From positions 1 through 34,237 of the forward strand of contig JAJDEH010000040.1 in NCBI GenBank assembly GCA_029259935.1: a DNA stretch of 34,237 bases, given 5' to 3'. A program made the translations under genes and the position numbers. Below, piece after piece: positions 25,190 through 33,502 of the stretch. A model generated the notes under the pieces. That model saw only the letters and a list, made by a program, of their open reading frames with translations, did not search any database and had not been told where the DNA came from. The number at the start of each line of letters is the position of its first letter. Position 1 is the stretch's first letter. Origin of the DNA: Planctomycetota bacterium (GTDB taxonomy: Bacteria > Planctomycetota > Planctomycetia > Pirellulales > Pirellulaceae).

Positions 25190-26296
25190 ATGAAACGCGT
25201 ACGTTTTGTGATGGTGGGTGGCTTTCTCGGAGCCGGGAAGACGACTGCAATTGGCCGGCTTGCCCGACATTACGTTGATCAGGGGCTCAACGTGGGGATC
25301 GTAACCAATGATCAGGCTTACAACTTGGTGGATACCGAGGCCCTCAAGGCTCAAGGATTTCAGGTCGGCGAAGTTCCCGGAGCCTGTTTTTGCTGCAAGT
25401 TTAACGATCTCGTTGAAACCGCGGAGGGCCTCCAGAAAGAGCAAGTCCCCGATGTGATTATCGCCGAACCGGTGGGCAGTTGCACCGATTTGGTGGCCAC
25501 GGTGATCGAACCGCTGCGTCATCTTTATGGCGATCAATACGAAATCGGACCGCTTGCCGTGCTGCTCAAGCCAGAGCATGGTCAGAAGATTCTACGCAAT
25601 CAGTCGCTCGGATTCTCGCCAAAAGCGGCCTACATCTTCCTCAAGCAAATCGAAGAAGCGGACGTGGTCGTGTTGAACAAGATTGACAAGCTCAGTATCG
25701 ACGAGCGCCAGGAGTTGGTCGAATTAGTGGGCCAACGATTTCCCGGCAAGCAAGTCCTGGCCACCAGCGCGCGAACGGGCGACGAGTTTGAGGCCCTGAT
25801 CGAGGCCGTCAGCCAAACCGCGGCACCACACAAGACGCTGATGGACGTAGATTACGACGTGTACGCCGAGGGCGAAGCCGAACTTGGTTGGTTGAACTGC
25901 CAAGCCCGTCTGGTGGCGGCCGACCAACAGAAGTTCAGCCTGGACCAATTGCTGCTCGACTTGGTCAACTTCATGCACCGAGAATTGGCGAACGTGAATG
26001 GCGAGGCGGCCCACTTGAAAGTGATGGGCCAATCGGGAAACGAGCCGGCAATTGTCAATCTGGTCGGTGGCGGAGCGGAAGTCGAACTGTCGCTCGAATC
26101 AGGAGTGCACACGGATCAGGCCGAGTTAATTGTCAACGCCCGCGTGGCGACCTCGCCGGAAGAACTGGAAGAGCTAGTCCGGCGCAGTGTCGACGCCACG
26201 GCCACCCAATACGGCTTGACCAGCGAAGTCACGGGAGTCCAGCGGTTCCGGCCCGGCCGCCCAGTCCCCACGCACCGCGTGAGTTCGACGGGTTGA
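25190..26296 (+). CDS. CobW/COG0523-family G3E GTPase (metal-chaperone type)
   Basis: The 368-residue protein has the P-loop GGFLGAGKTT (residues 10-19), the CxCC metal-binding motif in GACFCC (C66, C68, C69), EPVGSCTDL and NKID (about 163-166), which are G3E GTPase signatures. COG0523 members insert or deliver metals such as zinc or cobalt to client proteins. The client is not evident here. The C-terminal third (after about 220) has no clear CobW_C pattern and may be a family-specific domain. The start at 25190 follows GAGGAATCTCT, with an AGGA ribosome binding site about seven bases upstream. It ends in TGA and is convergent with the metallopeptidase gene, 50 bases apart. Confidence 0.9.
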   Translation: MKRVRFVMVGGFLGAGKTTAIGRLARHYVDQGLNVGIVTNDQAYNLVDTEALKAQGFQVGEVPGACFCCKFNDLVETAEGLQKEQVPDVIIAEPVGSCTDLVATVIEPLRHLYGDQYEIGPLAVLLKPEHGQKILRNQSLGFSPKAAYIFLKQIEEADVVVLNKIDKLSIDERQELVELVGQRFPGKQVLATSARTGDEFEALIEAVSQTAAPHKTLMDVDYDVYAEGEAELGWLNCQARLVAADQQKFSLDQLLLDLVNFMHRELANVNGEAAHLKVMGQSGNEPAIVNLVGGGAEVELSLESGVHTDQAELIVNARVATSPEELEELVRRSVDATATQYGLTSEVTGVQRFRPGRPVPTHRVSSTG

Positions 26297-26346
26297 TTGT
26301 CGGCCATGAAAGCACGCGTTCACGAAGGCAGGCGCTGCCAAGAAAA

Positions 26347-27165
26347 CTAGCGGCGCCAATTTGAGAAGTGATGGACGAAATGCTGGTCCAGATTTGGCAG
26401 CCGGCGGCGTAGACGGGTACTCAGTTTGCCAGCCGGCAAGGCGTTTTTAATATCTGCCAGGTAGCGGACAAGTTCGTCGTGGGCTTCCACCGGTCCATGC
26501 AGCATGAAATGGACCCAAGCCCAAGCATGCCGGTACTGAGACGCGCCCATTTCTTCCAGAGTGGTCATGCCCTCCAGTGTCGTCATGCGGGCGACACTGC
26601 CGCTGCGGAGTTCTCGTCGTAGCGTACTCATGTGCGGATTGTCATAGGGGCGTCGTTCTGGCGAAACCTCAAAATACTCCGCCAATCCCTCGTCCAGCCA
26701 AAGCGGCACGTGAGGCAGCGAACTATGTAGAAACGCATGGGTACTTTCGTGACGCAAATCAACTTCAAACTCGCGATTGACATACGCAAAGACCATGCCC
26801 GGACCACGGCGTTTGACAAACAATGCGCGGCGAAATGGCACCGACGGAAAGTGACGATTCAAATAGCTCTTATACGTCGACTTGCGGCCAAACAAGAACA
26901 GATGAATCGGCTCCCGCGACTCGCCGATGCCCAGCAATTTGTCGAGATCGCGTTGTAATCCCGAGGTTTCGGTCAGCAGCTTTTCGTATCGCGTCAGCGA
27001 AAAATCGGCGTGATAGCTGATTAGTCCCAAGGCCCGTTCGTCAGGCCAACGGTTCTCCGCGAGCGACGGCGTCGCGCGGAAAAACTGGCAAATGAAAAAC
27101 GCGGCGAAGAGCGCGGTGGCGCACTTCGGTTTACGTCCCCGTCCTGGGTCGCGAATGAGCATCAT
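26347..27165 (-). CDS. exported HExxH metallopeptidase-like protein (DUF1570-like)
   Basis: The 272-residue protein has an N-terminal hydrophobic segment after a basic stretch (about 15-37, ending ATPSLAEN), a probable signal. The zinc-binding motif is H139-E140-S-T-H143 in LRHESTHAFLH, and the downstream WLDEGLAEYFE (157-166) supplies the glutamate expected as third ligand in gluzincins. Planctomycetes carry many such DUF1570-type proteins, with unknown substrates. An internal duplication MTTLEGMTTLEEM (near residue 204) is visible. The start has two ATG codons in a row (27165 and 27162). Downstream it converges with the CobW-type GTPase. Confidence 0.85.
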   Translation of the reverse strand: MMLIRDPGRGRKPKCATALFAAFFICQFFRATPSLAENRWPDERALGLISYHADFSLTRYEKLLTETSGLQRDLDKLLGIGESREPIHLFLFGRKSTYKSYLNRHFPSVPFRRALFVKRRGPGMVFAYVNREFEVDLRHESTHAFLHSSLPHVPLWLDEGLAEYFEVSPERRPYDNPHMSTLRRELRSGSVARMTTLEGMTTLEEMGASQYRHAWAWVHFMLHGPVEAHDELVRYLADIKNALPAGKLSTRLRRRLPNLDQHFVHHFSNWRR

Positions 27166-27315
27166 GTTGTCTATCAGCAGAGTGCAAGGTGCCCCGAGCT
27201 AGCACGGGTGACGGTTGACAAGTGGCGGGGGAGTATAGCTGGCCGCCATGGTCGGTCAAGATCACCTGTCGAAACCCGGCGCGTCGCGTCGGTAGCAGCC
27301 GGTATCCCTCGACGC

Positions 27316-27522
27316 TTACAGATTCCAGGCCATCAAGCACAACAAGACGAAGATCACTGCCATGAAGCCCACGATCCACGTTGCGAACTTGAACGCGTGG
27401 ATCAGAATCTGCCCCGCCAATTCATGACGCGTCGCGCCGTAAACTAGGCAAATCGCCACCAACAGCGGCAGTAAATACCAAAGTTGGCTGGCGGGCCAAG
27501 CTGCGAATAAATAGGGAGCCAT
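27316..27522 (-). CDS. small two-helix membrane protein
   Basis: A 68-residue protein with two predicted transmembrane segments (about 13-31 and 46-65), separated by a polar loop with HELAGQ. I do not recognise a family. It follows the membrane protein at 27558-28124 by 35 bases on the same strand, so the two are likely co-transcribed. No function can be assigned. ATG at 27522 has no strong ribosome binding site, so confidence rests on the spacing and the clean hydrophobic pattern. Confidence 0.7.
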   Translation of the reverse strand: MAPYLFAAWPASQLWYLLPLLVAICLVYGATRHELAGQILIHAFKFATWIVGFMAVIFVLLCLMAWNL

Positions 27523-27557
27523 TAAGTTGTTCCCACCTGATAGGAATGTGTTGCGGT

Positions 27558-28124
27558 TCAGCCGCCCGGCTTGGCCTTCTTCTTTTTCTTATCCGGCGGC
27601 GGCCTATCTTCGCGATCGGACACCGACATGAACGGGCCAGCATAGGCATCATAGATCGCCAGCACGTTCAGCAAACCGGCCACGACCGTGTACAACGTGC
27701 CCAGCTCAAAGGCATTTCCCAGTTTTCTATGCCATTCAGACAACACCGCTTCGCGCCGTTCCAGCGGATAGGGCGGAGCCATGACGCCTTTGAATAACGG
27801 GGGCCGTTTTGAATTCACCCGCATTCGCTGGATGATCGCCGGAAACGCTGGGATTCCGACACAAACCTGACAGCCGTATTGCCAACGCCGATTATCCTTC
27901 TCCCAGTCCCAAGCCGCGTGAACCACGTGCCCGTGCCCCAAGCTGAGGCCAAAGCAATACGTCCCCATAATGCAAACCATGAACAGCACGCCCTTGCCGT
28001 AGCGACGTTGGTAGATATGGCCCGCCCCTGGCCACAGCCACGCCAAAAACGCGGCGAATCCGTTGTTTCGGAGATCAACTTCTATAACGTCTGGCGAAGG
28101 AGGAGACACATTTTCCGCAGGCAT
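27558..28124 (-). CDS. planctomycete membrane protein with PGAGHIYQRRYGKG motif
   Basis: The 188-residue protein has LAWLWPGAGHIYQRRYGKG near residues 28-46, a pattern like the TM2-type WxPGxGHxYxGxxxKG motif, followed by hydrophobic helices (about 48-66 and 140-160) and a Lys-rich C-terminal tail (KKKKKAKPGG). It resembles planctomycete DUF6677-type proteins, but I cannot verify that. Cysteines in YGCQVCVG (CxxC) are present. The small membrane protein gene begins 35 bases downstream, so they may form a pair. Function is unknown. Confidence 0.8.
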   Translation of the reverse strand: MPAENVSPPSPDVIEVDLRNNGFAAFLAWLWPGAGHIYQRRYGKGVLFMVCIMGTYCFGLSLGHGHVVHAAWDWEKDNRRWQYGCQVCVGIPAFPAIIQRMRVNSKRPPLFKGVMAPPYPLERREAVLSEWHRKLGNAFELGTLYTVVAGLLNVLAIYDAYAGPFMSVSDREDRPPPDKKKKKAKPGG

Positions 28125-28480
28125 TAGCAGGGCTCATCAAGGGGCGACGAATACAAAGCCATTCCGGCCGGCCGATGAGACCACCTGCACCCAGCCGGTC
28201 AAATCAGCAAGAAACCTTCACAATTCTAGCCAACTTTCCGTTTCAAGCCAGATCACTGGAGGGAACAAGTGCCCGTGTTGCCGGTGAATGGCCATACGTT
28301 GATTCGATTGGAAGGTGCTAGTCTTGCAAAAAGCCGGAGGAAAATCTCCCAGGAACGGCGAAATACCCAAGGCCCAAAGCAATACGAAGCCATGCCTTCA
28401 GATCGAATGTTCAAAGAATTCAGATCGAATGTTCAAAGTGCGGCGGGCAACCGACTGGCGTGAAACTCGCCGCCGCGACG
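28125..28480. other. 356-bp intergenic region with tandem repeat
   Basis: The region lies between a leftward membrane protein gene and the 3' end of the AmpG-like gene. It holds the 22-bp tandem repeat at 28397-28438. A 64-codon frame (28269-28463, plus) crosses it but has a GTG start, no ribosome binding site and no recognisable domain, so it is not called. Confidence 0.5.
28397..28438. repeat. 22-bp tandem repeat
   Basis: The 20-mer TTCAGATCGAATGTTCAAAG occurs at 28397-28416 and again at 28419-28438, with two bases (AA) between, giving a 22-bp period. Confidence 0.9.
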
Positions 28481-29782
28481 TCACGATGCTGAAGCCTTTC
28501 GCTCGAAGTCTCGCACAACATCCACCGATTCTGGCCGCACGACGATCAACAACACCAAGGGCAACAGCATCGAGATCCCCGCGAACCAAAACATTTCTTG
28601 GTACGAGAGTTCTAGATGCACCCGCAACAAGCCAATCATCCCATTTCCCACGACGTGTCCGATGTTCGACACCGTCATGAAGATGGTAAACACCGTGGCC
28701 GCCGCCGTGGTCCAGGATATTCGCATGGCCATCGACAAGAAACCCACCGATCCCACGGCCAGAAAGAACGGATTGACCAGCAAGTAGCCGGTCGTAAACC
28801 AACTCTCCTGCCAAAGATGAGGATTAGCCCCGAACACGATCGCCAACAGACCATAGCCGGAAAAGCCCACGATCATGGCGACGCGACGTCCGATTCGATC
28901 CGCGACCAAACCGCCAATGACGGCACCCGCCAGTTCGGGGACGACCGCGAAACCGGAAACCCCAGAAACGTCCACGACGCTCCAACCCAACTGTTGGGTA
29001 TATAAAGTCTTGGTGATGACTTCGACAATTCCCCAACCGATCAGGTTGATCGTGGCAAAGACAAACAAGACAAAGGTTGCCACTAGCGAGAATGCCCGCA
29101 CCAGATCGCGGCCCACCGCGAAAGGATTGCGAAAGCTCGTCCCGGCGACCTTGCCTTCCGACTTGCTCCGCATCCCAGGCAGCAATTTTTCTCCACACCG
29201 CTCGAGCATCAGAATGGGAAACAGCATGATGAACAGCAGCACGACGAACTGCACCACCACCGCGGGCGTCAAGCCCCATGTGCCGAGGACATAGCCTAGT
29301 ACAGCACCGCCGAGCCCTTTGCCGACCAGTTTCGAGCCCCACATCAATCCGTTCGTCAATCCTTGTTCTTCTGGTAGCAGCACGTCAACGGCCAACGCAT
29401 CCGTCGCCACGTCTTGCAGCGCGGCAAAGCAGTTATGGAGAAAGAACATGCCGCCCAACATCCACAGGTGTTGCGTCAAGTCTCCCAGCATCAAGATTCC
29501 GCCCAGCGACAGCGCCATGCAGAATTCCGCCCCAATGATCCAGGGCCGGCGGCGGCCCATCGAGCGAATCGTGACGCTATCAATCAGCGGTGCCCAAATC
29601 AGCTTGAACGTCCATGGCAAAAGCACCATCGCGCTCAGCCAGCCGACTTCGCTGGCGGGTACGCCGCGGCCCGCCAGATACGTAGCAAGCGCGATGGTCA
29701 TGAATCCCCAGGGGACGCCTTGCGCGAAGTACATCGCGCACAGCATCATCGTTCGTTGAAATCGACTGTCTTGGAGGGTCAT
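28481..29782 (-). CDS. MFS transporter, AmpG-like
   Basis: The 433-residue protein has about 12 transmembrane helices. The N-terminal YFAQGVPWGFMTIALATYL, then EVGWLSAMVLLPWTFKLIWAPLID and GRRRPWII, resemble AmpG muropeptide permeases, which import cell-wall fragments into the cytoplasm. Planctomycetes of this group have peptidoglycan, so recycling is plausible, but the family also includes permeases of unknown substrate. The second half begins with a cytoplasmic loop near 200-220 and has FAVVPELAGAVIGGLVADRIGRR. The gene ends just upstream of a 356-bp intergenic region. The start at 29782 is consistent with the family N-terminus. Confidence 0.88.
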   Translation of the reverse strand: MTLQDSRFQRTMMLCAMYFAQGVPWGFMTIALATYLAGRGVPASEVGWLSAMVLLPWTFKLIWAPLIDSVTIRSMGRRRPWIIGAEFCMALSLGGILMLGDLTQHLWMLGGMFFLHNCFAALQDVATDALAVDVLLPEEQGLTNGLMWGSKLVGKGLGGAVLGYVLGTWGLTPAVVVQFVVLLFIMLFPILMLERCGEKLLPGMRSKSEGKVAGTSFRNPFAVGRDLVRAFSLVATFVLFVFATINLIGWGIVEVITKTLYTQQLGWSVVDVSGVSGFAVVPELAGAVIGGLVADRIGRRVAMIVGFSGYGLLAIVFGANPHLWQESWFTTGYLLVNPFFLAVGSVGFLSMAMRISWTTAAATVFTIFMTVSNIGHVVGNGMIGLLRVHLELSYQEMFWFAGISMLLPLVLLIVVRPESVDVVRDFERKASAS

Positions 29783-29863
29783 GAAGCACTCTTGACGCCG
29801 GTTCGCGGACGGTCATTTCCTCTAGTCGCCAGGCAGAAGGGCGGCGCGGACCAGCGCGCTTCG

Positions 29864-30970
29864 CTATTCGACGGGTTCCGATTTGGCGTAGGAACCCAAA
29901 ATCTCAAACCGCACTGTTTTCTTCTCCAAGCTTTTGAGTGCACGTCCTACCTTCATATCACTTTGATGACCGTCCAACTCGACAAAGAAGAGATACTCAT
30001 TCGCGGTCCCCGACATGGGAAACGACTCGATCCAGGTCAGGTTCAGCCGATTTCGCTTGAAGATGGCCATCGCGTCGGCCAGCGCTCCCGGTTCATGGGC
30101 AATTTCAAACATTACCGACGTTTTGTCCTTGCCGGTCTTTCGCGGAATCTGATTTCCGATTACGGCGAAACGTGTGATGTTGTTGCGGTTGTCTTCGATA
30201 TTCGAGGCAATCGCGTCCAGCCCGTAACGAACGCCGGCTTGACGGCTGGCGACAGCGGCCGCGCCCGGTTTTTCAGCGGCCAGCTTGGCCGCCGATGTGG
30301 TGCTGGCCATTTCCACCGTGCGGGCTCGAGGCATGTGCTTGGCCAGCCATTCGCGGCACTGCGAAAGTGCCTGCGGCTTGCTGTAAACTTCAACGACCTT
30401 ACTTCGCTCGCATTTTGCTAATAGATGATGGTGAATTCGCAGTTCTATCTTGCCGCAAATTCGTACTGGCAGACGAGCAAACATGTCCAAGGTGTCCACG
30501 ACTCGGCCATCGGTCGAGTTTTCGATGGGGACCAAGCCGAATTCGGCCTGATGCCGATTCACTTCCTCGAACACGGCCGCAATGGTTCCCACGGGAACCA
30601 ACTCGCCATGATCGCCGAATCTTTGAATGGCCGCCAAATGGCTATAGCTGTAGGCTGGCCCTAGGTAGGCAACGCGCAGCGGAGCGACAAGCGCCCGGCT
30701 GCCACTGGCCAGTTCGCGAAGCATGGTCGCCAGGCATTGGTCATTGAGAGGACCTTTGTTGGTGCTGACAAGCCGTTCGACGCGGCTAAGATCGTCATCG
30801 ATGTCAACCACCGGCTCACCCGCCGCCTGACGAGCCTTGGACAATTTCTGAAACAATTTGGCCCGCTCGTTGGCTTTCTGTACGATTTCCTTATCGAGCC
30901 GCTCCACGGCGCGAAGAACCTCTCCGGGATCGGACGAAGACGACCGTTTTTTCGTAACTCGCTTGGCCAT
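29864..30970 (-). CDS. pheA: prephenate dehydratase with N-terminal chorismate mutase-like domain
   Basis: PheA converts chorismate to prephenate (mutase) and prephenate to phenylpyruvate (dehydratase), leading to phenylalanine. The frame is open to 31084, but the ATG at 30970 (MAKRVTKKRSSSS) fits better, giving 368 residues. About 10-90 is an AroQ-type helical domain, recognisable but not very conserved. The dehydratase domain starts VAYLGPAYSYSHLAAIQRFG, contains IENSTDGRVVDTLDMF, and the diagnostic TRF triad in NITRFAVIG. The C-terminal ACT domain (about 285-360) has EPGALADAMAIFKRNRLNLTWIESFP for feedback inhibition by phenylalanine; ESFP replaces the usual ESRP. It lies 81 bases upstream of the AmpG-like gene on the same strand. 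Confidence 0.92.
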   Translation of the reverse strand: MAKRVTKKRSSSSDPGEVLRAVERLDKEIVQKANERAKLFQKLSKARQAAGEPVVDIDDDLSRVERLVSTNKGPLNDQCLATMLRELASGSRALVAPLRVAYLGPAYSYSHLAAIQRFGDHGELVPVGTIAAVFEEVNRHQAEFGLVPIENSTDGRVVDTLDMFARLPVRICGKIELRIHHHLLAKCERSKVVEVYSKPQALSQCREWLAKHMPRARTVEMASTTSAAKLAAEKPGAAAVASRQAGVRYGLDAIASNIEDNRNNITRFAVIGNQIPRKTGKDKTSVMFEIAHEPGALADAMAIFKRNRLNLTWIESFPMSGTANEYLFFVELDGHQSDMKVGRALKSLEKKTVRFEILGSYAKSEPVE

Positions 30971-31108
30971 GGTTTCGCGCCGGAATCCGAATCTCGACTG
31001 GGTTGACGATTCTTGGAAGTGATCGGAGTTGACTTGTGCGATGTTAACGGGCCAGTTAGGCGGAGACAATGTGGCGCGCGACACGGAATCCGGTCCAAAT
31101 TTCGTTCA

Positions 31109-31121
31109 TGTCAAAATGACA
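31109..31121. promoter_or_regulatory. small palindrome, possible operator
   Basis: TGTCA and TGACA are perfect inverted repeats separated by AAA. The site is about 110 bp upstream of the sigma-54-like promoter, a position compatible with an enhancer-binding protein, but it could be chance. Confidence 0.3.
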
Positions 31122-31230
31122 GGAGTGGCCCTATGGAGTGGGAATCGACCAGGCCCCATTATGACGCCTGTTTCCCTAAAGCATTTTACATGCGCTACTT
31201 ACGTCACGCCACCTGCGTCGCAAGTGCTGC

Positions 31231-31246
31231 TGGCACACTCTTTGCT
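31231..31246 (+). promoter_or_regulatory. sigma-54-type promoter match upstream of dnaK
   Basis: TGGCACACTCTTTGCT has the -24 GG and -12 GC of RpoN promoters separated by exactly 10 bases, with TGGCAC and TTGCT intact. A start near 31257 would leave a leader of about 137 nt before dnaK. Confidence 0.5.
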
Positions 31247-31393
31247 CTTACTGATTGGCAATCAAATCAACTGCCCGTCGGCAGCGGCGCTGTCGCGCGG
31301 AACAGTTTGTAGCTTCAACGCAAAACAAGAAAACCGACCTTCTCTCCAGGGATGGGGTCGACTGAAAAACATCTTCGTAGAAAGGAAGTTCAC

Positions 31394-33307
31394 ATGGCCC
31401 AAGGCGAAAAGATCATTGGCATCGATTTAGGCACGACCAATTCGGTGGTCGCCGTGATGGAAGGCAATGAACCCAAGGTGATCCCCAACGCGGAAGGTAA
31501 TCGGCTGACACCAAGTGTCGTGGCCTTTACTGACAAAGGGGAAACTTTGGTTGGCGAGCCCGCTCGGCGACAAGCGGTCACCAATCCGACGAAGACCGTG
31601 TATTCGGTCAAGCGGTTCATGGGCCGCCGGCACGACGAAGTCGAGTCGGAAGAGAAGATGGTGCCCTACAAGATTACGGGTGGACCGTCGGATTATGTAA
31701 AGATCGGCATCGCCGACGAGGACTATACGCCGCAAGAGATCTCGGCGAAGACGCTCCGCAAGCTCAAGGAAGCCGCCGAATCGTATTTGGGCCATAAGGT
31801 CAACAAGGCCGTCATCACCGTTCCCGCCTACTTTAACGACTCGCAGCGCCAAGCGACGAAAGACGCCGGCCAAGTCGCCGGGCTCGAAGTGGCGCGAATC
31901 ATCAACGAACCAACCGCCGCCGCGATGGCGTATGGGTTGGACAAACAGAAAGACGAACAGATCGTTGTGTTCGACTTGGGTGGCGGAACGTTCGACGTTT
32001 CCGTGCTGAAAGTCGTCGACGAAGACGGCCATAAGATCTTTGAAGTGATCAGCACCAGTGGTGACACGCATCTGGGCGGTGATGATTTTGACGAAGAACT
32101 GATTCACTATGTGGCCGCCGAGTTTCAAAAAGAGCAAGGCATCGATCTGCGAAAGGACACGATGGCTCTGCAGCGGCTGCAGGAAGCATGTGAGAAAGCC
32201 AAGCGGGAACTAAGCTCGGTTCCACAGACCGATATCAACCTGCCCTTCATCACGGCCGACGCTTCCGGGCCCAAGCACCTGCAGGTCACGATCACTCGGG
32301 CCAAGTTCGAGGAACTGATTGACGGCTTGGTCGAGCGATGCCGCAAACCGATCAAGACCGCGCTGGAAGACGCCAAGATTTCCCCCAGCGAGATTGACGA
32401 AGTCGTTCTGGTCGGAGGCTCCACGCGAGTTCCCAAAGTCCATCAAATGGTCAAGGAGATGTTCAATAAGGAGCCGCACAAAGGCGTCAATCCAGACGAA
32501 GTCGTTGCCGTCGGGGCCGCGATCCAAGGCAGTGTTCTGGCGGGCGACCGCAAAGACGTCCTGTTGTTGGATGTGACTCCGCTGACGCTGGGCATTGAGA
32601 CTGAAGGTGGCGTGTTGACGGCGCTAGTCGAACGCAACACGACGATCCCGGTCGAAAAGAAGAACGTCTTCAGCACGGCCGCCGACAATCAAACCGCGGT
32701 CACGGTGAGTGTTTTCCAAGGCGAAAGGCCGATGGCCGCCGACAACCGGGTGCTTGGCCAGTTTAACCTGGAGGGCATTCCCGCCGCTCCGCGCGGACTG
32801 CCTAAGATCGAAGTCTCGTTCGATATCGACCAAAACGGCATCCTTAGCGTTTCCGCGAAGGATCTCGGCACCGGGAAAGAGGCGTCGGTGCGAATCGAAA
32901 AATCCGCCGGTTTGTCCGAGGATGAAATCGAAAAGGCGCGGAAGGACGCGGATAGTCACTCGGAAGAAGATAAGAAGCGTGTCGAACTGGCGACGCTCCG
33001 CAATCAGGCCGAGCAAATGGGACATCAGGTCGAGAAGTTGATCAAGGAGCATGAGGACAAGCTGACGGCGGACGACAAGTTGCCGCTGGAGCAGGCTATC
33101 AAGAAGGCGCGTGAGGCTGCCGAGGGTGAAGACGTCGCGAAGATCAAGTCGGCCGTCGAAGAACTCGAGCAGGCTTCGCATGCGTTTAGCAAGACGATCT
33201 ATGAAAAGGCCGCGCCCGAGGCACCCAGTGAGGATGGATCGGAAGCGGAGGGCGCGACAGAAAGCGCCGATGATGACGCGATTGATGCTGAGTTCGAAGT
33301 GAAATAG
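31394..33307 (+). CDS. dnaK: molecular chaperone DnaK (Hsp70)
   Basis: DnaK binds unfolded peptides in an ATP-dependent cycle with DnaJ and GrpE. The 637-residue protein is full length. [18 protein letters not shown] at the N-terminus is the phosphate-1 loop of the actin-like ATPase, with [29 protein letters not shown] and [13 protein letters not shown] the other family signatures. The linker and substrate domain begin near [15 protein letters not shown], and the C-terminal lid ends in the acidic [12 protein letters not shown]. The ATG at 31394 is preferred to the frame start at 31352 because AAGGAAG sits six bases upstream and the protein then begins as in the family. ClpB follows on the same strand, suggesting a chaperone pair. 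GrpE and DnaJ are not in the window. Confidence 0.98.
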   Translation: MAQGEKIIGIDLGTTNSVVAVMEGNEPKVIPNAEGNRLTPSVVAFTDKGETLVGEPARRQAVTNPTKTVYSVKRFMGRRHDEVESEEKMVPYKITGGPSDYVKIGIADEDYTPQEISAKTLRKLKEAAESYLGHKVNKAVITVPAYFNDSQRQATKDAGQVAGLEVARIINEPTAAAMAYGLDKQKDEQIVVFDLGGGTFDVSVLKVVDEDGHKIFEVISTSGDTHLGGDDFDEELIHYVAAEFQKEQGIDLRKDTMALQRLQEACEKAKRELSSVPQTDINLPFITADASGPKHLQVTITRAKFEELIDGLVERCRKPIKTALEDAKISPSEIDEVVLVGGSTRVPKVHQMVKEMFNKEPHKGVNPDEVVAVGAAIQGSVLAGDRKDVLLLDVTPLTLGIETEGGVLTALVERNTTIPVEKKNVFSTAADNQTAVTVSVFQGERPMAADNRVLGQFNLEGIPAAPRGLPKIEVSFDIDQNGILSVSAKDLGTGKEASVRIEKSAGLSEDEIEKARKDADSHSEEDKKRVELATLRNQAEQMGHQVEKLIKEHEDKLTADDKLPLEQAIKKAREAAEGEDVAKIKSAVEELEQASHAFSKTIYEKAAPEAPSEDGSEAEGATESADDDAIDAEFEVK

Positions 33308-33317
33308 CTGGCGAGGC

Positions 33318-33377
33318 GGTGCCACTGGCCAGTGTTGGTTTCGCCGCGGTAACGCGGTGGGGGAAGCCAGTGGTGCC
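33318..33377. repeat. REP-like hairpin pair between dnaK and clpB
   Basis: GTGCCACTGGC at 33319-33329 pairs with GCCAGTGG at 33366-33373 (8-bp perfect core, longer with mismatches). Nested inside is CCGCG-GTAA-CGCGG (33344-33357). The same 11-mer forms one arm of the hairpin at 21324-21347. It may attenuate or stabilise the dnaK transcript. Confidence 0.6.
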
Positions 33378-33502
33378 CGACTGCCATGCCCTGACGAACG
33401 TCCAGACGATTCCCGCGCGTTGCTTGCCGCGCGGTGGATGAAGTTTTCTTACGGAAACCTCCGCGCTGTCGATATGCGCGGAGAGAAGAGAGAGGTTCAA
33501 CG

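Larger units (their letters stand above)
30971..31393. other. 423-bp divergent regulatory region, pheA/dnaK
   Basis: No coding frame is supported. It contains TGTCA-aaa-TGACA at 31109-31121, a sigma-54-type promoter match at 31231-31246, and the ribosome binding site of dnaK. No CIRCE inverted repeat (TTAGCACTC-N9-GAGTGCTAA) was seen, although dnaK is often under HrcA control elsewhere. Confidence 0.5.

Noticed and set aside
28269..28463. 64-residue plus-strand ORF
   Set aside because: It has a GTG start, no ribosome binding site and no recognisable domain, and it spans the tandem repeat.
30971..31084. N-terminal extension of pheA to 31084
   Set aside because: The additional residues match nothing in the family, and the basic MAKRVTKKR start at 30970 is a more natural beginning.
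31352..31393. Upstream in-frame start for dnaK
   Set aside because: The extension covers the ribosome binding site AAGGAAG, and DnaK proteins begin near the ATG at 31394.
30971..31393. CIRCE element upstream of dnaK
   Set aside because: No TTAGCACTC-N9-GAGTGCTAA or near match was found.
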